Shown: piece after piece, positions 40,392 through 50,227 of the stretch
How the letters are laid out: each line of letters opens with the position of its first letter
How positions within the stretch are numbered: the stretch's first letter is position 1
Source of the DNA: Microbacterium sp. C7(2022)
GTDB taxonomy: Bacteria > Actinomycetota > Actinomycetes > Actinomycetales > Microbacteriaceae
NCBI RefSeq assembly: GCF_028823665.1
Contig: NZ_JAPEHV010000005.1
Coordinates: 1 to 64,000 of the forward strand
Direction: 5' to 3'
DNA length: 64,000 nt
Notes under the pieces: generated by a model
The model's input: the letters and a program-made list of their open reading frames with translations, nothing else
Databases searched by the model: none
Told to the model about the DNA's origin: nothing
Program-made: the position numbers and the translations under genes

Positions 40392-42632
40392 ATGTCGCAG
40401 CCCGCCCCCGCTTCTCTCCGTCGAATCGCGCCGATTCTCGACGACTGGGCATTCGCGCTCGAGGCTCTGCCTGAGGCGAGCTGGGACGACGTGCAGGTGG
40501 CCGGTTCGACCGTCACGGTGCCGCACACGTGGAACGCCGCGGACGGTCAGACGGGTGGCGGCTATCACCGTGGTCGGGCGACCTACGCGCGGCGAATCAT
40601 TGCCGACGCGGATGCGGCTGAGACCTGGATTGAGTTCGCCGGTGTGAACTCGTCGGCCGAGGTGTTCGTCGACGGTCAGTTGCTCGCGCGCCACGATGGC
40701 GGGTACTCAACGTTCCGCGTTGACCTCACCGCACATCTCATCGCGGGGGAGGCCACCCTCGTGGTCGTCGTCGACAACGCTTCGAACGAGACGGTGTATC
40801 CGCAGCAGGCCGACTTCACGTTCTACGGCGGTATCTACCGCGACGTGCAGCAGATCAGCGTGGCATCCACCCACTTCGCGCTCGACGATCACGGCGGGCC
40901 CGGGATCACGGCGACGCCGACGCTCACCGACGACAGCGCGACTGTTGCGCTGAGCGCGAGCGTCGTCGGCTCGGCGGCCGCGGCATCCGTGAGATTCATC
41001 ATCGATGGTGAGGGGACGATCACTGTTCCCGTCACCGAGGGTGAGGCCTCGTCTGAACTGACCATCGCGCAGGTGCGTCGCTGGCACGGTCTGCGCGACC
41101 CGCACCTGTACATCGCGCGGGCCGAGCTTCTAGACGGCGAGACGGTTGTCGACGTGGTCGAGGTGAGGTTCGGATGCCGCGAATTCGCCGTCGACCCGCA
41201 GCGCGGCTTCCTGCTCAACGGCGAGGAGTACCCTCTGCGGGGAGTCTCACGCCACCAGGACTTCGCCGGTGTCGGCAACGCGATCACCGAGGAGATGAAG
41301 CAGACAGATCTCGCCCTGATTCGTGAGATCGGTGCCACCACCGTGCGCCTTGCGCACTACCAGCACGATCAGCGATTCTTCGACCTATGCGACGAGGTCG
41401 GACTCGTCGTGTGGGCCGAGATCCCGCAGATCACGGTGTTTCTGCCGGGTGCAGTCGACAACGCCCGCGACCAGCTCGAAGAGCTCATCATCCAGAACCG
41501 TCACCACGCGAGCATTGTGTGCTGGGGGCTGTCGAACGAGATCACGCTCGCCGGCGCAGGCGACGACGTCGTAGCCGCTCACCGCGAGCTCAACGACCTC
41601 GCCCACGAGCTCGACCCCACGCGCCTCACCGCGATGGCGCACCTGTTCCTGCTCGAGACCGACCACACGCTGGTCACTCTGCCCGATGTCTCGTCGTACA
41701 ACTTGTACTTCGGCTGGTACGTGGGCGAGGCGGCCGACAACGACGGGTGGCTCGACGACTTCCACGCGACCTACCCCGAGATCGCGATCGGCCTGTCGGA
41801 GTACGGCGCCGACGCGAACCCGCAGTTCCAATCGGCAGAGCCCGCGAAGGGCGACTACACCGAGAGCTACCAGGCCCTGTACCACGAGCACATGGTCGAG
41901 ATGATCGAGGCGAGGCCGTGGTTGTGGGCTACCCACGTGTGGAACCTGGCCGACTTCGGTTCGGCCGGGCGCGACGAGGGCGGCGTCGCGGGGCGCAACC
42001 AGAAGGGGCTCGTCTCGTTCGACCGGTCACTCAAGAAGGACGCCTTCTACGTCTACAAGGCGGCGTGGGCGACCGAGCCGTTCGTGCACGTGGCCGGGCG
42101 CCGTCGCGCCGAACGGGCCGAAGAGGTGACCGAGGTTGTGGTGTACTCCAACCAGTCCGAGGTGGCGCTGAGCGTCGACGGTGTCGAGGTAGGCAATGTC
42201 GCGGGCGCGCGCGCCTTCCGGTTCAACGTGCCGCTGGCCGGCGAGCACGAGATCACGGCTCGCGCGGGAGAGGTGGCCGACACGATCGTCCTGCGCAAGG
42301 TCGACGAGGTCCCCGCGGCATCCATCATACCGACCACGACGATCTCGAACTGGTTCGACGAGGCGCCGCTGCCCGCGCCCGACGGCTTCTTCTCGATCCA
42401 GGACTCGCTGGGCGACATCAAACAGTCCGACGAAGGCGCTCGCGTGATCGCCTCGGTGCTCGAGGCCGTTTCGACCAGTCGCGGCGAGGTCGGTCGCGGT
42501 GTCGAGATTCCGCCCGCGATGCAGGCGATCGTCGACCGGATGAGTGTCGAAAAGCTCATCGCGCAGGCCGGGGGAGTGTCGACCGAACAGGTCGCGGCGC
42601 TCAACGCGCAACTCAACCTCATCGCGAAGTGA
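40392..42632 (+). CDS. GH2 glycosidase (beta-glucuronidase or beta-galactosidase)
   Basis: A 746-aa family 2 enzyme. The sugar-binding domain (TVPHTWNAADGQ) is followed by the immunoglobulin-like domain and the TIM barrel (RGVSRHQDFAGVGNAI). The acid/base is Glu383 (SNE) and the nucleophile Glu470 (LSEYGAD). RNQKGLV at 535-541 provides an N-x-K motif used by glucuronidases, but related galactosidases also have it. The last 130 residues are an extra domain. There is no signal peptide. ATG 40392 follows AAGGAGACCACAC. The downstream glucuronate genes favour beta-glucuronidase. Confidence 0.88.
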   Translation: MSQPAPASLRRIAPILDDWAFALEALPEASWDDVQVAGSTVTVPHTWNAADGQTGGGYHRGRATYARRIIADADAAETWIEFAGVNSSAEVFVDGQLLARHDGGYSTFRVDLTAHLIAGEATLVVVVDNASNETVYPQQADFTFYGGIYRDVQQISVASTHFALDDHGGPGITATPTLTDDSATVALSASVVGSAAAASVRFIIDGEGTITVPVTEGEASSELTIAQVRRWHGLRDPHLYIARAELLDGETVVDVVEVRFGCREFAVDPQRGFLLNGEEYPLRGVSRHQDFAGVGNAITEEMKQTDLALIREIGATTVRLAHYQHDQRFFDLCDEVGLVVWAEIPQITVFLPGAVDNARDQLEELIIQNRHHASIVCWGLSNEITLAGAGDDVVAAHRELNDLAHELDPTRLTAMAHLFLLETDHTLVTLPDVSSYNLYFGWYVGEAADNDGWLDDFHATYPEIAIGLSEYGADANPQFQSAEPAKGDYTESYQALYHEHMVEMIEARPWLWATHVWNLADFGSAGRDEGGVAGRNQKGLVSFDRSLKKDAFYVYKAAWATEPFVHVAGRRRAERAEEVTEVVVYSNQSEVALSVDGVEVGNVAGARAFRFNVPLAGEHEITARAGEVADTIVLRKVDEVPAASIIPTTTISNWFDEAPLPAPDGFFSIQDSLGDIKQSDEGARVIASVLEAVSTSRGEVGRGVEIPPAMQAIVDRMSVEKLIAQAGGVSTEQVAALNAQLNLIAK

Positions 42633-44020
42633 GCGCCGTGGACTTCCGACTTTTCCCCGCCGACGAGCGCGTTCGAGGTCTCGCTGCGGAACTCCATGCC
42701 GAGGTCGCCGAGGCGCCGATTCTCTCGCCCCATGGTCATGTGGACCCTCGGATGCTGGCCGACGACGTTCCGTTCAGTGACCCTGCCGAGCTCTTCCTCA
42801 CCCGTGATCACTACGTCACGCGCCTGCTCCACGCGAGCGGGGTTCCGCTGGCAGACCTGGGTCTTGATCGCGACCATCCCGTCGACCCGCGCGAGGCGTG
42901 GCGCATCCTGGCGGCGCACTGGCATCGCTTCGCCGGAACGGCCAGTGGGTATTGGTTGACGGACGAGCTGGCGACGCTCTTCGGCGTCGACGAAGAGCTT
43001 TCGCCGGAGACCGCCGATCGTATCTACTCGCGTGTTTCCGTGGCGTTGGCGGAGCCGGGGTTTCGTCCGCGCGCCCTGTTCGACCGCTTCCGCATCGAGG
43101 TCCTGGCTACGACGGACGACCCGCTCGATGACCTGGCACCGCATGCGGCGCTGGCCGCCGACCCGACATTTCGCGGTCGCGTGCTCCCGACGTTCCGGCC
43201 GGACGCATACACCGACCCCGACGCGCCGGGGTTCGCCGAACGCGTGGGGCGCCTGCTCGGGGCGACCGGCAGTCCGGCGACATTCGCGGGGTACCTCGAC
43301 GCGTTGCAAGCTCGCCGACACTACTTCATCGCTCATGGTGCCGTGTCGGCCGATCATGGCGTGATCGAGGCGCTTACGACGGATCTGGATCCCGCGGTTG
43401 CCGAGGAACTCTTCCGCGATGCGATCGCCGGAACACTGGATGCCGCGGGCAGCCGCGTCTTCCGTGGCCACATGCTGTTCCAGATGGCGCGCATGAGCGT
43501 TGCGGACGGGTTGGTCATGACCGTCCACCCCGGGGTGCACCGCAACCACCATCGAGCGACATTCGAGCGCTTCGGGCCCGATACGGGCCACGACATTCCC
43601 GTGCGCACCGAGTACACCGAGAACCTGCGCCCGTTGCTGAATGCCTTCGGAACCGAGCCGGGCTTCCACCTGGTTCTTTTTGCGGTGGACGAGACGGTGT
43701 ACTCGCGCGAGGTTGCGCCGCTTGCCGGGTTCTATCCGAGCGTCTACATCGGGGCTCCGTGGTGGTTCCTCGATGCTCCCGATGCGATCCAGCGATGGCG
43801 CTCGGCGATCACTGAAACTGCTGGCTTCTATCGGTCGAGTGGCTTCATCGACGACACCCGGGCATTCCTGTCCATCCCCGCCCGACACGATGCGGCCCGG
43901 CGATCGGATGCGGCGTTCCTCGCACGATTGGTCTCAGAGGGGCGCGTCAGTCTTCCCACCGCGCGACGGGTCATCCGCGATCTCGTCGATGCGATCCCGC
44001 GAGAGGTTTTCAGACTGTGA
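42629..44020 (+). CDS. uxaC: Uronate isomerase
   Basis: A 463-aa glucuronate/galacturonate isomerase converting D-glucuronate to D-fructuronate. The N-terminal metal motif is LSPHGHVDPRML. HYFIAHGAVSADHGV, TVHPGVHRNH and IGAPWWFLD follow in UxaC order. GTG 42629 overlaps the GH2 stop as GTGA and gives a normal length; a much longer open frame reaches back inside GH2 but has no homology. No strong ribosome binding site is seen, consistent with coupling to GH2. Confidence 0.94.
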   Translation: MSAVDFRLFPADERVRGLAAELHAEVAEAPILSPHGHVDPRMLADDVPFSDPAELFLTRDHYVTRLLHASGVPLADLGLDRDHPVDPREAWRILAAHWHRFAGTASGYWLTDELATLFGVDEELSPETADRIYSRVSVALAEPGFRPRALFDRFRIEVLATTDDPLDDLAPHAALAADPTFRGRVLPTFRPDAYTDPDAPGFAERVGRLLGATGSPATFAGYLDALQARRHYFIAHGAVSADHGVIEALTTDLDPAVAEELFRDAIAGTLDAAGSRVFRGHMLFQMARMSVADGLVMTVHPGVHRNHHRATFERFGPDTGHDIPVRTEYTENLRPLLNAFGTEPGFHLVLFAVDETVYSREVAPLAGFYPSVYIGAPWWFLDAPDAIQRWRSAITETAGFYRSSGFIDDTRAFLSIPARHDAARRSDAAFLARLVSEGRVSLPTARRVIRDLVDAIPREVFRL

Positions 44021-45414
44021 CACCCACGCGACTCACCCGTGACGCGCTCGCCCTCCGCTCCGGCGAGGTGGCGGCTGCCCCTGCGCCCGTGCGGATCATC
44101 CACTTGGGTCTCGGTCACTTCTTCCGTGCGCACCAGGCCTGGTACACGCATCGCGCTGCCGATGCGGCCGAGTGGGGCATCGCCGCCTTCGCGGGCCGCA
44201 GTAGTGCGGGCATCGACGCGCTGAACGCACAGGACGGTCTGTTCACGCTGGTCGAGCGCGGCCCCGAGGGTGATCGGCTCGACGTGATCGGCAGTGTGGT
44301 CGAAGCAGTCGCGGCGAGCGACATGGCGCGGCTCGAAGCACTCGCGCGCGACCCGCAGGTTGCCGTCATCACGCTCACGGTGACCGAGAGTGGCTACCGA
44401 CTGACGAGTGCAGGACTCCCGGATTTCGACGACACGGACGTGCGTGACGACCTCGAGGCGCTCCGTGGCTCCCAGCCTGCTCCGGCGACGATTCTCGGTC
44501 GCCTTGTCACGGCGCTTCGTGCGCGTCGTGAGGCGGATGCCGGACCGATCGCCATCGTTCCATGCGACAACATTCCCCGAAACGGCGAGCTGGTCGCCCG
44601 CGGCGTCATCGCGTTCGCCGAACGTGTCGACCCGGGTCTTGCCGAGTGGATCGCGGCGAACGTGTCTTTCGTGAGCACGTCTGTTGATCGCATCACGCCG
44701 CACGCCGATGACGCCGCGGCGATCGCCGCGCAATCAGGCTGGATCGACGACCTGGCAGTGATCACCGAGCCGTTCTCGGACTGGGTGCTGGCGGGAGACT
44801 TCCCCGCGGGACGACCGCAATGGGAGAGCGCCGGTGCCCGGTTCGTCGACGACATCGAGCCCTGGGAGAACCGAAAGCTCTGGTTGCTCAACGGAGCGCA
44901 CAGCCTGCTGACCTTCGCCGGGATGCCGCGCGGCTTCGGCACCGTTGCGGACGCCATTGGCGACCCCACGTGCCGCGAGCTCGTCGATGCGTTTTGGCGC
45001 GAGGCGGTCGCCGGTCTTCCCGACGGCACCGAGCACGTGCAGTATCGCGAGCAGCTCATCGAGCGCTTCGCCAACCCTCGCATCGTTCATCGTCTCGCCC
45101 AGATTGCCGGCGAAGCGACGACCAAGGTGGAGTTCCGCTTCGCGGCGGTAGCCGAGCGTTCGGTCGCCGCAGGTCGCGACGCATCCGCGAGTGCGCTGGC
45201 GATCGCGACGTGGATCGCATGGTTGCGGACGGACCCGGGTGCGGTCGATGCGCGCGCGGACGCGGTCACGGCGGCCGTGGCATCCGACGATTCTGTCGCC
45301 GCGCTCATCGAACTCGTTTCGCCGACCCTCGCGGACGTGCCCTGGTTCGTCGAGGATGTCCGCAGCCTCGTCGCGTCCGGCGCCACCGAGATGACTGTCG
45401 CTCGAGCCAACTGA
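44017..45414 (+). CDS. uxuB: Fructuronate reductase (mannitol dehydrogenase family)
   Basis: A 465-aa polyol dehydrogenase. The N-terminal IIHLGLGHFFRAHQAWYTH is the NAD-binding start of the mannitol dehydrogenase family. FVSTSVDRITPH and KLWLLNGAHSLL are its catalytic region. Placed between uxaC and a mannonate dehydratase, it should reduce D-fructuronate to D-mannonate (UxuB). The GTG start overlaps the uxaC stop by 4 bases. Confidence 0.92.
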   Translation: MTPTRLTRDALALRSGEVAAAPAPVRIIHLGLGHFFRAHQAWYTHRAADAAEWGIAAFAGRSSAGIDALNAQDGLFTLVERGPEGDRLDVIGSVVEAVAASDMARLEALARDPQVAVITLTVTESGYRLTSAGLPDFDDTDVRDDLEALRGSQPAPATILGRLVTALRARREADAGPIAIVPCDNIPRNGELVARGVIAFAERVDPGLAEWIAANVSFVSTSVDRITPHADDAAAIAAQSGWIDDLAVITEPFSDWVLAGDFPAGRPQWESAGARFVDDIEPWENRKLWLLNGAHSLLTFAGMPRGFGTVADAIGDPTCRELVDAFWREAVAGLPDGTEHVQYREQLIERFANPRIVHRLAQIAGEATTKVEFRFAAVAERSVAAGRDASASALAIATWIAWLRTDPGAVDARADAVTAAVASDDSVAALIELVSPTLADVPWFVEDVRSLVASGATEMTVARAN

Positions 45415-45453
45415 GCCCGACACGTTTGTTCCATCGTTTCAAGGAGACTCACC

Positions 45454-46692
45454 ATGATCATCGAAAAGGCTGAGGTCATCGTCACCAGCCCTGACCGCAA
45501 CTTCGTCACGTTGAAGCTGACGACCGACGAGGGCCACACCGGTCTGGGCGATGCGACGCTGAACGGGCGTGAGCTCGCCGTGGTGGCGTATCTGACCGAG
45601 CACGTGGTGCCGCTGTTGATCGGCTCGGATGCCTCGAAGATCGAGGACACCTGGCAGTTCCTGTACCGGTCGGCGTACTGGCGTCGCGGCCCGGTCACGA
45701 TGGCGGCGAGCGCCGCGGTCGATATGGCGTTGTGGGACATCAAGGGCAAGGCGGCCGGGATGCCGGTCTACCAGCTCCTCGGCGGAGCCTCGCGCACCGG
45801 TCTTCTCGCCTACGGTCACGCGTCCGGGAAGGAATTGCCGGAGCTGTTCGACAGCGTGCGTTCGCACCTGGAGCAGGGGTACAAGGCGATCCGTATCCAG
45901 ACCGGTGTTCCCGGGCTGAAAGCGATCTACGGCATCGCGTCGCAGTCGTCCGACACCGGTGGTGGTGAGGCCCGGTACGACCACGAGCCGGCGCGTCGTG
46001 GTGCGAAGCCGGTGCAGGAGGACTGGGACACCCGGTCCTACATGCGCCACCTGCCGACGGTGTTCGAGGCGGTCCGTCACGAGTTCGGTCCCGAGATTCC
46101 GCTGCTGCACGACGGTCACCACCGGATGACGCCGATCCAGGCCGCGAAACTCGGCAAGTCGCTGGAGCCGTACGACCTGTTCTGGCTCGAGGACTGCACC
46201 CCGGCGGAGAACCAGGAAGCGCTGCGTCTGGTGCGTCAGCACACGACGACTCCGCTTGCGATTGGTGAGATTTTCAACACGGCGTGGGATTTCAAGGACA
46301 TCATCCGTGACCAGTTGATCGACTACGTCCGCGGTGCGGTTACGCACATGGGTGGCATCTCCCCGCTCAAGAAGACCCTCGACTACGCGGCGATGTACCA
46401 GATCAAGTCGGGCATGCACGGACCCACCGACATCTCACCGGTCGGCATGGCCGCCGCGATGCACCTGGGTCTTGCCATCCACAACTTCGGCATCCAGGAG
46501 TACATGAAGCACGGGCAGAAGACCGACCAGGTCTTCGAGCAGTCCTTCACCTGGTCAGACGGCCTGCTGCACCCCGGTGACAAGCCCGGACTCGGTGTCG
46601 AGCTCAACGTTGACGAGGCAGGGAAGTACCCGTACGAGCGGGCCTACCTGCCCTACAACCGCCTCGCCGATGGCACGGTACATGACTGGTGA
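45454..46692 (+). CDS. D-mannonate dehydratase, enolase superfamily (ManD)
   Basis: A 412-aa mandelate racemase/enolase-type protein. Metal ligands are Asp220 (HDGHHR), Glu246 (WLEDC) and Glu272 (GEIF), and the [14 protein letters not shown] loop with Arg and Tyr is the ManD/RspA signature. The barrel ends [20 protein letters not shown]. It would dehydrate D-mannonate to 2-keto-3-deoxy-D-gluconate, replacing the unrelated UxuA. The family also holds low-activity members, but the position directly after uxuB supports mannonate. AAGGAG lies 9 bases before ATG 45454. Confidence 0.92.
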   Translation: MIIEKAEVIVTSPDRNFVTLKLTTDEGHTGLGDATLNGRELAVVAYLTEHVVPLLIGSDASKIEDTWQFLYRSAYWRRGPVTMAASAAVDMALWDIKGKAAGMPVYQLLGGASRTGLLAYGHASGKELPELFDSVRSHLEQGYKAIRIQTGVPGLKAIYGIASQSSDTGGGEARYDHEPARRGAKPVQEDWDTRSYMRHLPTVFEAVRHEFGPEIPLLHDGHHRMTPIQAAKLGKSLEPYDLFWLEDCTPAENQEALRLVRQHTTTPLAIGEIFNTAWDFKDIIRDQLIDYVRGAVTHMGGISPLKKTLDYAAMYQIKSGMHGPTDISPVGMAAAMHLGLAIHNFGIQEYMKHGQKTDQVFEQSFTWSDGLLHPGDKPGLGVELNVDEAGKYPYERAYLPYNRLADGTVHDW

Positions 46693-46729
46693 GCGGACAT
46701 GACTGGTGAAGGGGGCGCCCGGTGAGCGG
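46681..46729 (+). repeat. Short direct repeats between manD and gluconokinase genes
   Basis: CATGACTGGTGA occurs at 46681 and 46698 with a 17-base period, and GGTGAGCGG at 46688 and 46721. The first copy covers the last codons of the dehydratase. They place several ATG/GTG codons before the kinase and make its start uncertain. Confidence 0.85.
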
Positions 46730-46731
46730 GC

Positions 46732-47274
46732 ATGATGGGTGACATGCCCTCAGATGCCGCGCGGTCGATCGCCGCGGTCGTGATGGGCGTGGCGGGGGCC
46801 GGTAAATCGACCCTCGCCGCCGCCCTGGCCGAACGTCTCGGGGCGACCCTCGTCGAGGCTGACGATCTGCACTCGCCCGAGGCGAAGGCGCAGATGACCG
46901 CGGGAGTCCCGCTGGCCGACGATGATCGCTGGCCGTGGTTGGCCCGCGTCGCCGAGCGCGTGCGCGACGAGCACCGCGCGGGGCGCGACGTCGTCGTATC
47001 GTGCTCAGCGCTGCGTCGGTCATACCGCGAGGCGCTCGCCCGAGACAGCGGCGTCGACCTCGTGTTCGTGCACGTGCACGGCAGTGAAGACGAACTCGCC
47101 GCGCGCATCGGTCAGCGCACCGGGCATTTCATGCCGGCGACGATGCTCGCTTCGCAGTTGGCGACGCTCGAGCCCCTGGCTGCCGATGAGAACGGCATCC
47201 TGATCCCGCTCGCGCTGCCCTTGGAGGACGCCGCGGCCACCGCCGCGCGTGAGGTCAGGCGCCTGTTCCGCTGA
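46732..47274 (+). CDS. Gluconokinase (GntK type)
   Basis: A 180-aa gluconokinase, a P-loop kinase making 6-phosphogluconate from gluconate. Walker A is GVAGAGKST, then EADDLHSPEAKAQMTAGVPL, typical of GntK, and VVSCSALRRSYRE. HFMPATMLASQLATLE is the C-terminal signature. Three nearby Met codons (46732, 46735, 46744) are possible starts; the first is used. It sits at the end of the uronate run but acts on gluconate, not on KDG, so it does not complete that pathway. Its 3' end overlaps the convergent TetR gene by 20 bases. Confidence 0.9.
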   Translation: MMGDMPSDAARSIAAVVMGVAGAGKSTLAAALAERLGATLVEADDLHSPEAKAQMTAGVPLADDDRWPWLARVAERVRDEHRAGRDVVVSCSALRRSYREALARDSGVDLVFVHVHGSEDELAARIGQRTGHFMPATMLASQLATLEPLAADENGILIPLALPLEDAAATAAREVRRLFR

Positions 47275-47866
47275 CGTGTCCGCCGGGCAACACCAGCCCG
47301 ACGGCGGCGAGGAAGGCGTCCTCGTCGAAGGAGTCGAACAGCGTTGACTGGACGACGAACCCGGGAAGGATGCTGAGGATCACCGGCGTCGCCGCGCGCG
47401 CCCATTCTTCGGGCGGCAGGGGAGCGCCCTCCCCGGTGCTCCGAGCCCACTGCGTCAATGCATCGCAGATAGTCTGGCGCACGCGCCCGATCACCGACTG
47501 AGCGAGAGCGCGAAGTTCGGCGTCCACCGTCGCCTCGCCCCACACCTGCAGCAGCACCTGTAAGGGCGCCTCGCTGCGCAGCCCCGTGGTGATCACCCTC
47601 ACGATCTCGGCGGGGGAGAGCGCGTGGTCCCCTTCCACCGTCGCGATCTCGGCGATACGCGCACCCATCACGCGCTCGGCGACGGCGAACAGCAGGTGTT
47701 GCTTGCTGGGGTAGTAGCCGTAGATCGCGCCCGCCGACAGGCCCGACTCCGCGATGATGTCGGCCATCGACGTGCCTTGATAGCCCGTGCGCGCGAAGCA
47801 CCGCAACGCAGCATCCGTGATCTGCACGCGACGTTCGTTGCGCCGCGACTCGCTGATTTTCGGCAT
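47255..47866 (-). CDS. TetR family regulator of the membrane exporter
   Basis: A 203-aa TetR-type regulator. The HTH is in ITDAALRCFARTGYQGTS, then IIAESGLSAGAIYGYYPSK. ATG 47866 follows GGAGGGG by 3 bases; a longer frame start would cover the operator. It faces the exporter gene at 47946 with a palindrome between them and probably represses it and itself. Confidence 0.9.
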   Translation of the reverse strand: MPKISESRRNERRVQITDAALRCFARTGYQGTSMADIIAESGLSAGAIYGYYPSKQHLLFAVAERVMGARIAEIATVEGDHALSPAEIVRVITTGLRSEAPLQVLLQVWGEATVDAELRALAQSVIGRVRQTICDALTQWARSTGEGAPLPPEEWARAATPVILSILPGFVVQSTLFDSFDEDAFLAAVGLVLPGGHVSGTGA

Positions 47867-47907
47867 CCACCCCTCCGTCTTGACAACATTAGCGGCCCGA
47901 CTCACAA

Positions 47908-47931
47908 TAAAGAACGATCATTCGTTTTATA
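47908..47931. promoter_or_regulatory. TetR operator before exporter gene
   Basis: AACGA-TCAT-TCGTT inside a longer A/T-rich near-palindrome (ATAAAGAACGATCATT...). It is centred 26 bases before the exporter start and 54 before TetR. Outer CTCACA and TGTGAG arms at 47901 and 47932 add further symmetry. Confidence 0.72.
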
Positions 47932-47945
47932 TGTGAGGTTCTGTC

Positions 47946-49109
47946 ATGAGCACTCCGCACTCGTCCGACGTCACCCCCTGGGGGCGTCTGCCGATCATTG
48001 CGATCGCCATCTCTTTCATCGTCGGCATGGTCCTTCTCGCCTTCTCGTGGCCGGCGGTCACGGCCGAGCCGCACGACCTTCCGATCGGGGTTGTCGGTAC
48101 CTCCGACCAGATCGAACAGGTGACCGACGCCATCGACGAGCAGTCAGGCGGGGCCATCGCGCTCGCCGAGTATGAGGATCGGGATGCCGCTGTCGACGCC
48201 ATCGAGCAGCGAGAGGTGTACGGCGCCATCGTGCTCCCGGGCGAGCCGACCGCGGCACCCGAGGTGCTCACCGCGTCGGCGGCTAGCACCGCTGTCGCCC
48301 AGATGCTCGACGGCATCGCTACGGCGCAGCAACAGCAGATCGATGCGCAGATCCACGCCACGATCGAGGAGAACCTCGCGACGATGCAGGAGAACGTCGC
48401 GCAGCAGATTCAGGCGATCATCCAGGCCGTCATGGCCGGCCAGATGCCCGAGGTTCCCTCCGAGGGCGCGGAGCCGATCAGCATCCCGACCGTGACCGTC
48501 GAGGTCACCGACGTCGTTCCGCTCGCCGATAGCGACCCGCGTGGCGCGGGACTGTCGGCGGCGATGTTCCCCATGGTGATCGGCGGGATCATCGGTGGTG
48601 TCGCCCTGACTCTGCTCGTGAAGCCTGGTGGCCTGCGCCGTGTCGTCGGCGTCGTGATCTACGCGCCGATCGCGGGGCTTGTGCTCGCGGGCATCCTGCA
48701 GGGCATGTATGGAGCGTTGCAGGGTTCGTACCTGCTGAACGCTTCGGCGATCGCGCTCGCTATCGCCGCGATCTCGAGCACCATCACCGGGCTCGCCGGC
48801 CTCATCGGGCCTGCCGGCGTGGGGCTCGGCGCGGCGTTCATGATGCTGATCGCGAACCCGTTGTCGGCCGCGGCGGTGCCCGTCGAGTTCATCGCGGCGC
48901 CGTGGGGTGCGTTCGGTCAGTGGTTGCCGCCGGGGGCTGCTGCCACGCTGTTGCGGAACCTGTCGTACTTCCCCAACGCAGACTCCTCATTCCCCTGGCT
49001 GTTGCTCGGGTGCTGGGCTCTTGCGGGTCTCGCTCTCACGCTCGTGGACGTTCCGGGGCGCCGGCTCGCCCGCGGAGAGAGTGCGGCCGAGCATCCGCTC
49101 ACCGTCTGA
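47946..49109 (+). CDS. YhgE/DUF3533-like membrane exporter protein
   Basis: A 387-aa membrane protein. One helix at 15-37 (LPIIAIAISFIVGMVLLAF) is followed by a roughly 160-residue extracytoplasmic region rich in Gln and Glu helices (about 45-200). Then come five or six helices to residue 370 (AAMFPMVIGGIIGG...). This is the topology of YhgE/Pip and ABC-2-type permeases, without an ATPase nearby. Control by a divergent TetR suggests export of a toxic or lipophilic compound. ATG 47946 is 6 bases after a weak GAGG. Confidence 0.75.
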   Translation: MSTPHSSDVTPWGRLPIIAIAISFIVGMVLLAFSWPAVTAEPHDLPIGVVGTSDQIEQVTDAIDEQSGGAIALAEYEDRDAAVDAIEQREVYGAIVLPGEPTAAPEVLTASAASTAVAQMLDGIATAQQQQIDAQIHATIEENLATMQENVAQQIQAIIQAVMAGQMPEVPSEGAEPISIPTVTVEVTDVVPLADSDPRGAGLSAAMFPMVIGGIIGGVALTLLVKPGGLRRVVGVVIYAPIAGLVLAGILQGMYGALQGSYLLNASAIALAIAAISSTITGLAGLIGPAGVGLGAAFMMLIANPLSAAAVPVEFIAAPWGAFGQWLPPGAAATLLRNLSYFPNADSSFPWLLLGCWALAGLALTLVDVPGRRLARGESAAEHPLTV

Positions 49110-49195
49110 TCTTGCGCGCGGGTGCACAGTGTCGCGCCGCGGGCATATCGCCAGCAGAGCAAGGGGTAGCGGGCGCTGTTTGAAAGAATGGGCGG

Positions 49196-50227
49196 GTGAC
49201 GACCGGGCCGATGAAACGCGTGGGGCGTGGAGTCGTGCACGTCGGTCCTCACGCCGGGGCGCATTGGGTGGCGCTGCGCGCTGCGCTGTCGCTCGCGGTG
49301 CCGTTGCTGGTGCTGTGGGCGATCGGGCGACTCGACCTCAGCATGTACGCGGCGTTCGGCGCATTCGCTGCGCTGTATGGCCGATTCGACGCATACGGCG
49401 ACCGGCTACGCATGCAACTCGCGGCAGGGGCGACGATGCTCGCGTCGATGCTGGTCGGTACCTCGCTCTCGGTGCTCGACGCGCCGGCATGGGTGCGCGT
49501 CATCGGGGTGGCGGTGGTCGCCGCTGTGGTGTCGCTCATCGCTGCGGCCTGGCGGTGGCATCCACCCGGCGCCCTCTTCGCGGTGTTCGCCGCGGGAGCG
49601 AGCGCCACCATTCCCGCGACCGTGCACTCGTTCGTGGACGTCCTGGTCGTCGGCGGAGCCTCCGCGCTTTTCGCGGTGCTGATGACGATCGCGATTGCGG
49701 CGTTTCGCGGGGGACTGCGCGGTACGTCACCGCGCCGTCTCGCGATGGACCGAGAGGCGTTCGAGATCGCGCCCACGGTCGGTATCGGCGCACTGCTCGC
49801 CGGACTCACGGCGCTCGCGCTGATTGGTGACCACTGGTACTGGGCGATGGTCGCCGCCGTCGCGGCGCTCGGCGGCGCGCACGTCACGGCGCGTCTCGTG
49901 CGCGGTGCGCAGCGACTGGTCGGCACGCTCGCCGGTGTTCTCCTCGCGGCGGGGTTGCTTGCCCTCGATCTGCCTCCGCTCGCGACGATCGCCGTGGCGG
50001 TGGCATGTCAGGCCGGAGCCGAACTGTTCATCGGTCGCAACTACGGCATCGCGATGGTCTTCGTCACGCCGCTCGCGTTGCTGATGGTGGCGCTCGCCGT
50101 GCCGAGCGATCCCTCGGTCTTGCTCATCGATCGGGTTCTCGACACCGTCGTCGGAGTCGCGATCGGTACGCTGGTGGCCTTGCTGTCTGCGGCACTTCGT
50201 CGACCGCACCGAGGGGAGAAGTCATGA
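49196..50227 (+). CDS. FUSC family membrane protein
   Basis: A 343-aa protein with two blocks of about five or six helices (residues 28-155 and 190-330). MYAAFGAFAALYGRFDAYGDRLRMQ is the conserved turn of the fusaric acid resistance (FUSC)-like family. HWYWAMVAAVAALGG repeats the pattern in the second half. Likely an inner-membrane exporter or envelope component; the substrate is unknown. GTG 49196 lies 86 bases after the preceding gene. The stop overlaps the next ATG. Confidence 0.82.
   Translation: MTTGPMKRVGRGVVHVGPHAGAHWVALRAALSLAVPLLVLWAIGRLDLSMYAAFGAFAALYGRFDAYGDRLRMQLAAGATMLASMLVGTSLSVLDAPAWVRVIGVAVVAAVVSLIAAAWRWHPPGALFAVFAAGASATIPATVHSFVDVLVVGGASALFAVLMTIAIAAFRGGLRGTSPRRLAMDREAFEIAPTVGIGALLAGLTALALIGDHWYWAMVAAVAALGGAHVTARLVRGAQRLVGTLAGVLLAAGLLALDLPPLATIAVAVACQAGAELFIGRNYGIAMVFVTPLALLMVALAVPSDPSVLLIDRVLDTVVGVAIGTLVALLSAALRRPHRGEKS

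Noticed and set aside
41387..42628. An upstream extension of uxaC inside the GH2 gene
   Set aside because: The extension is Arg-rich and unrelated to UxaC; homology starts at 42629-42640.
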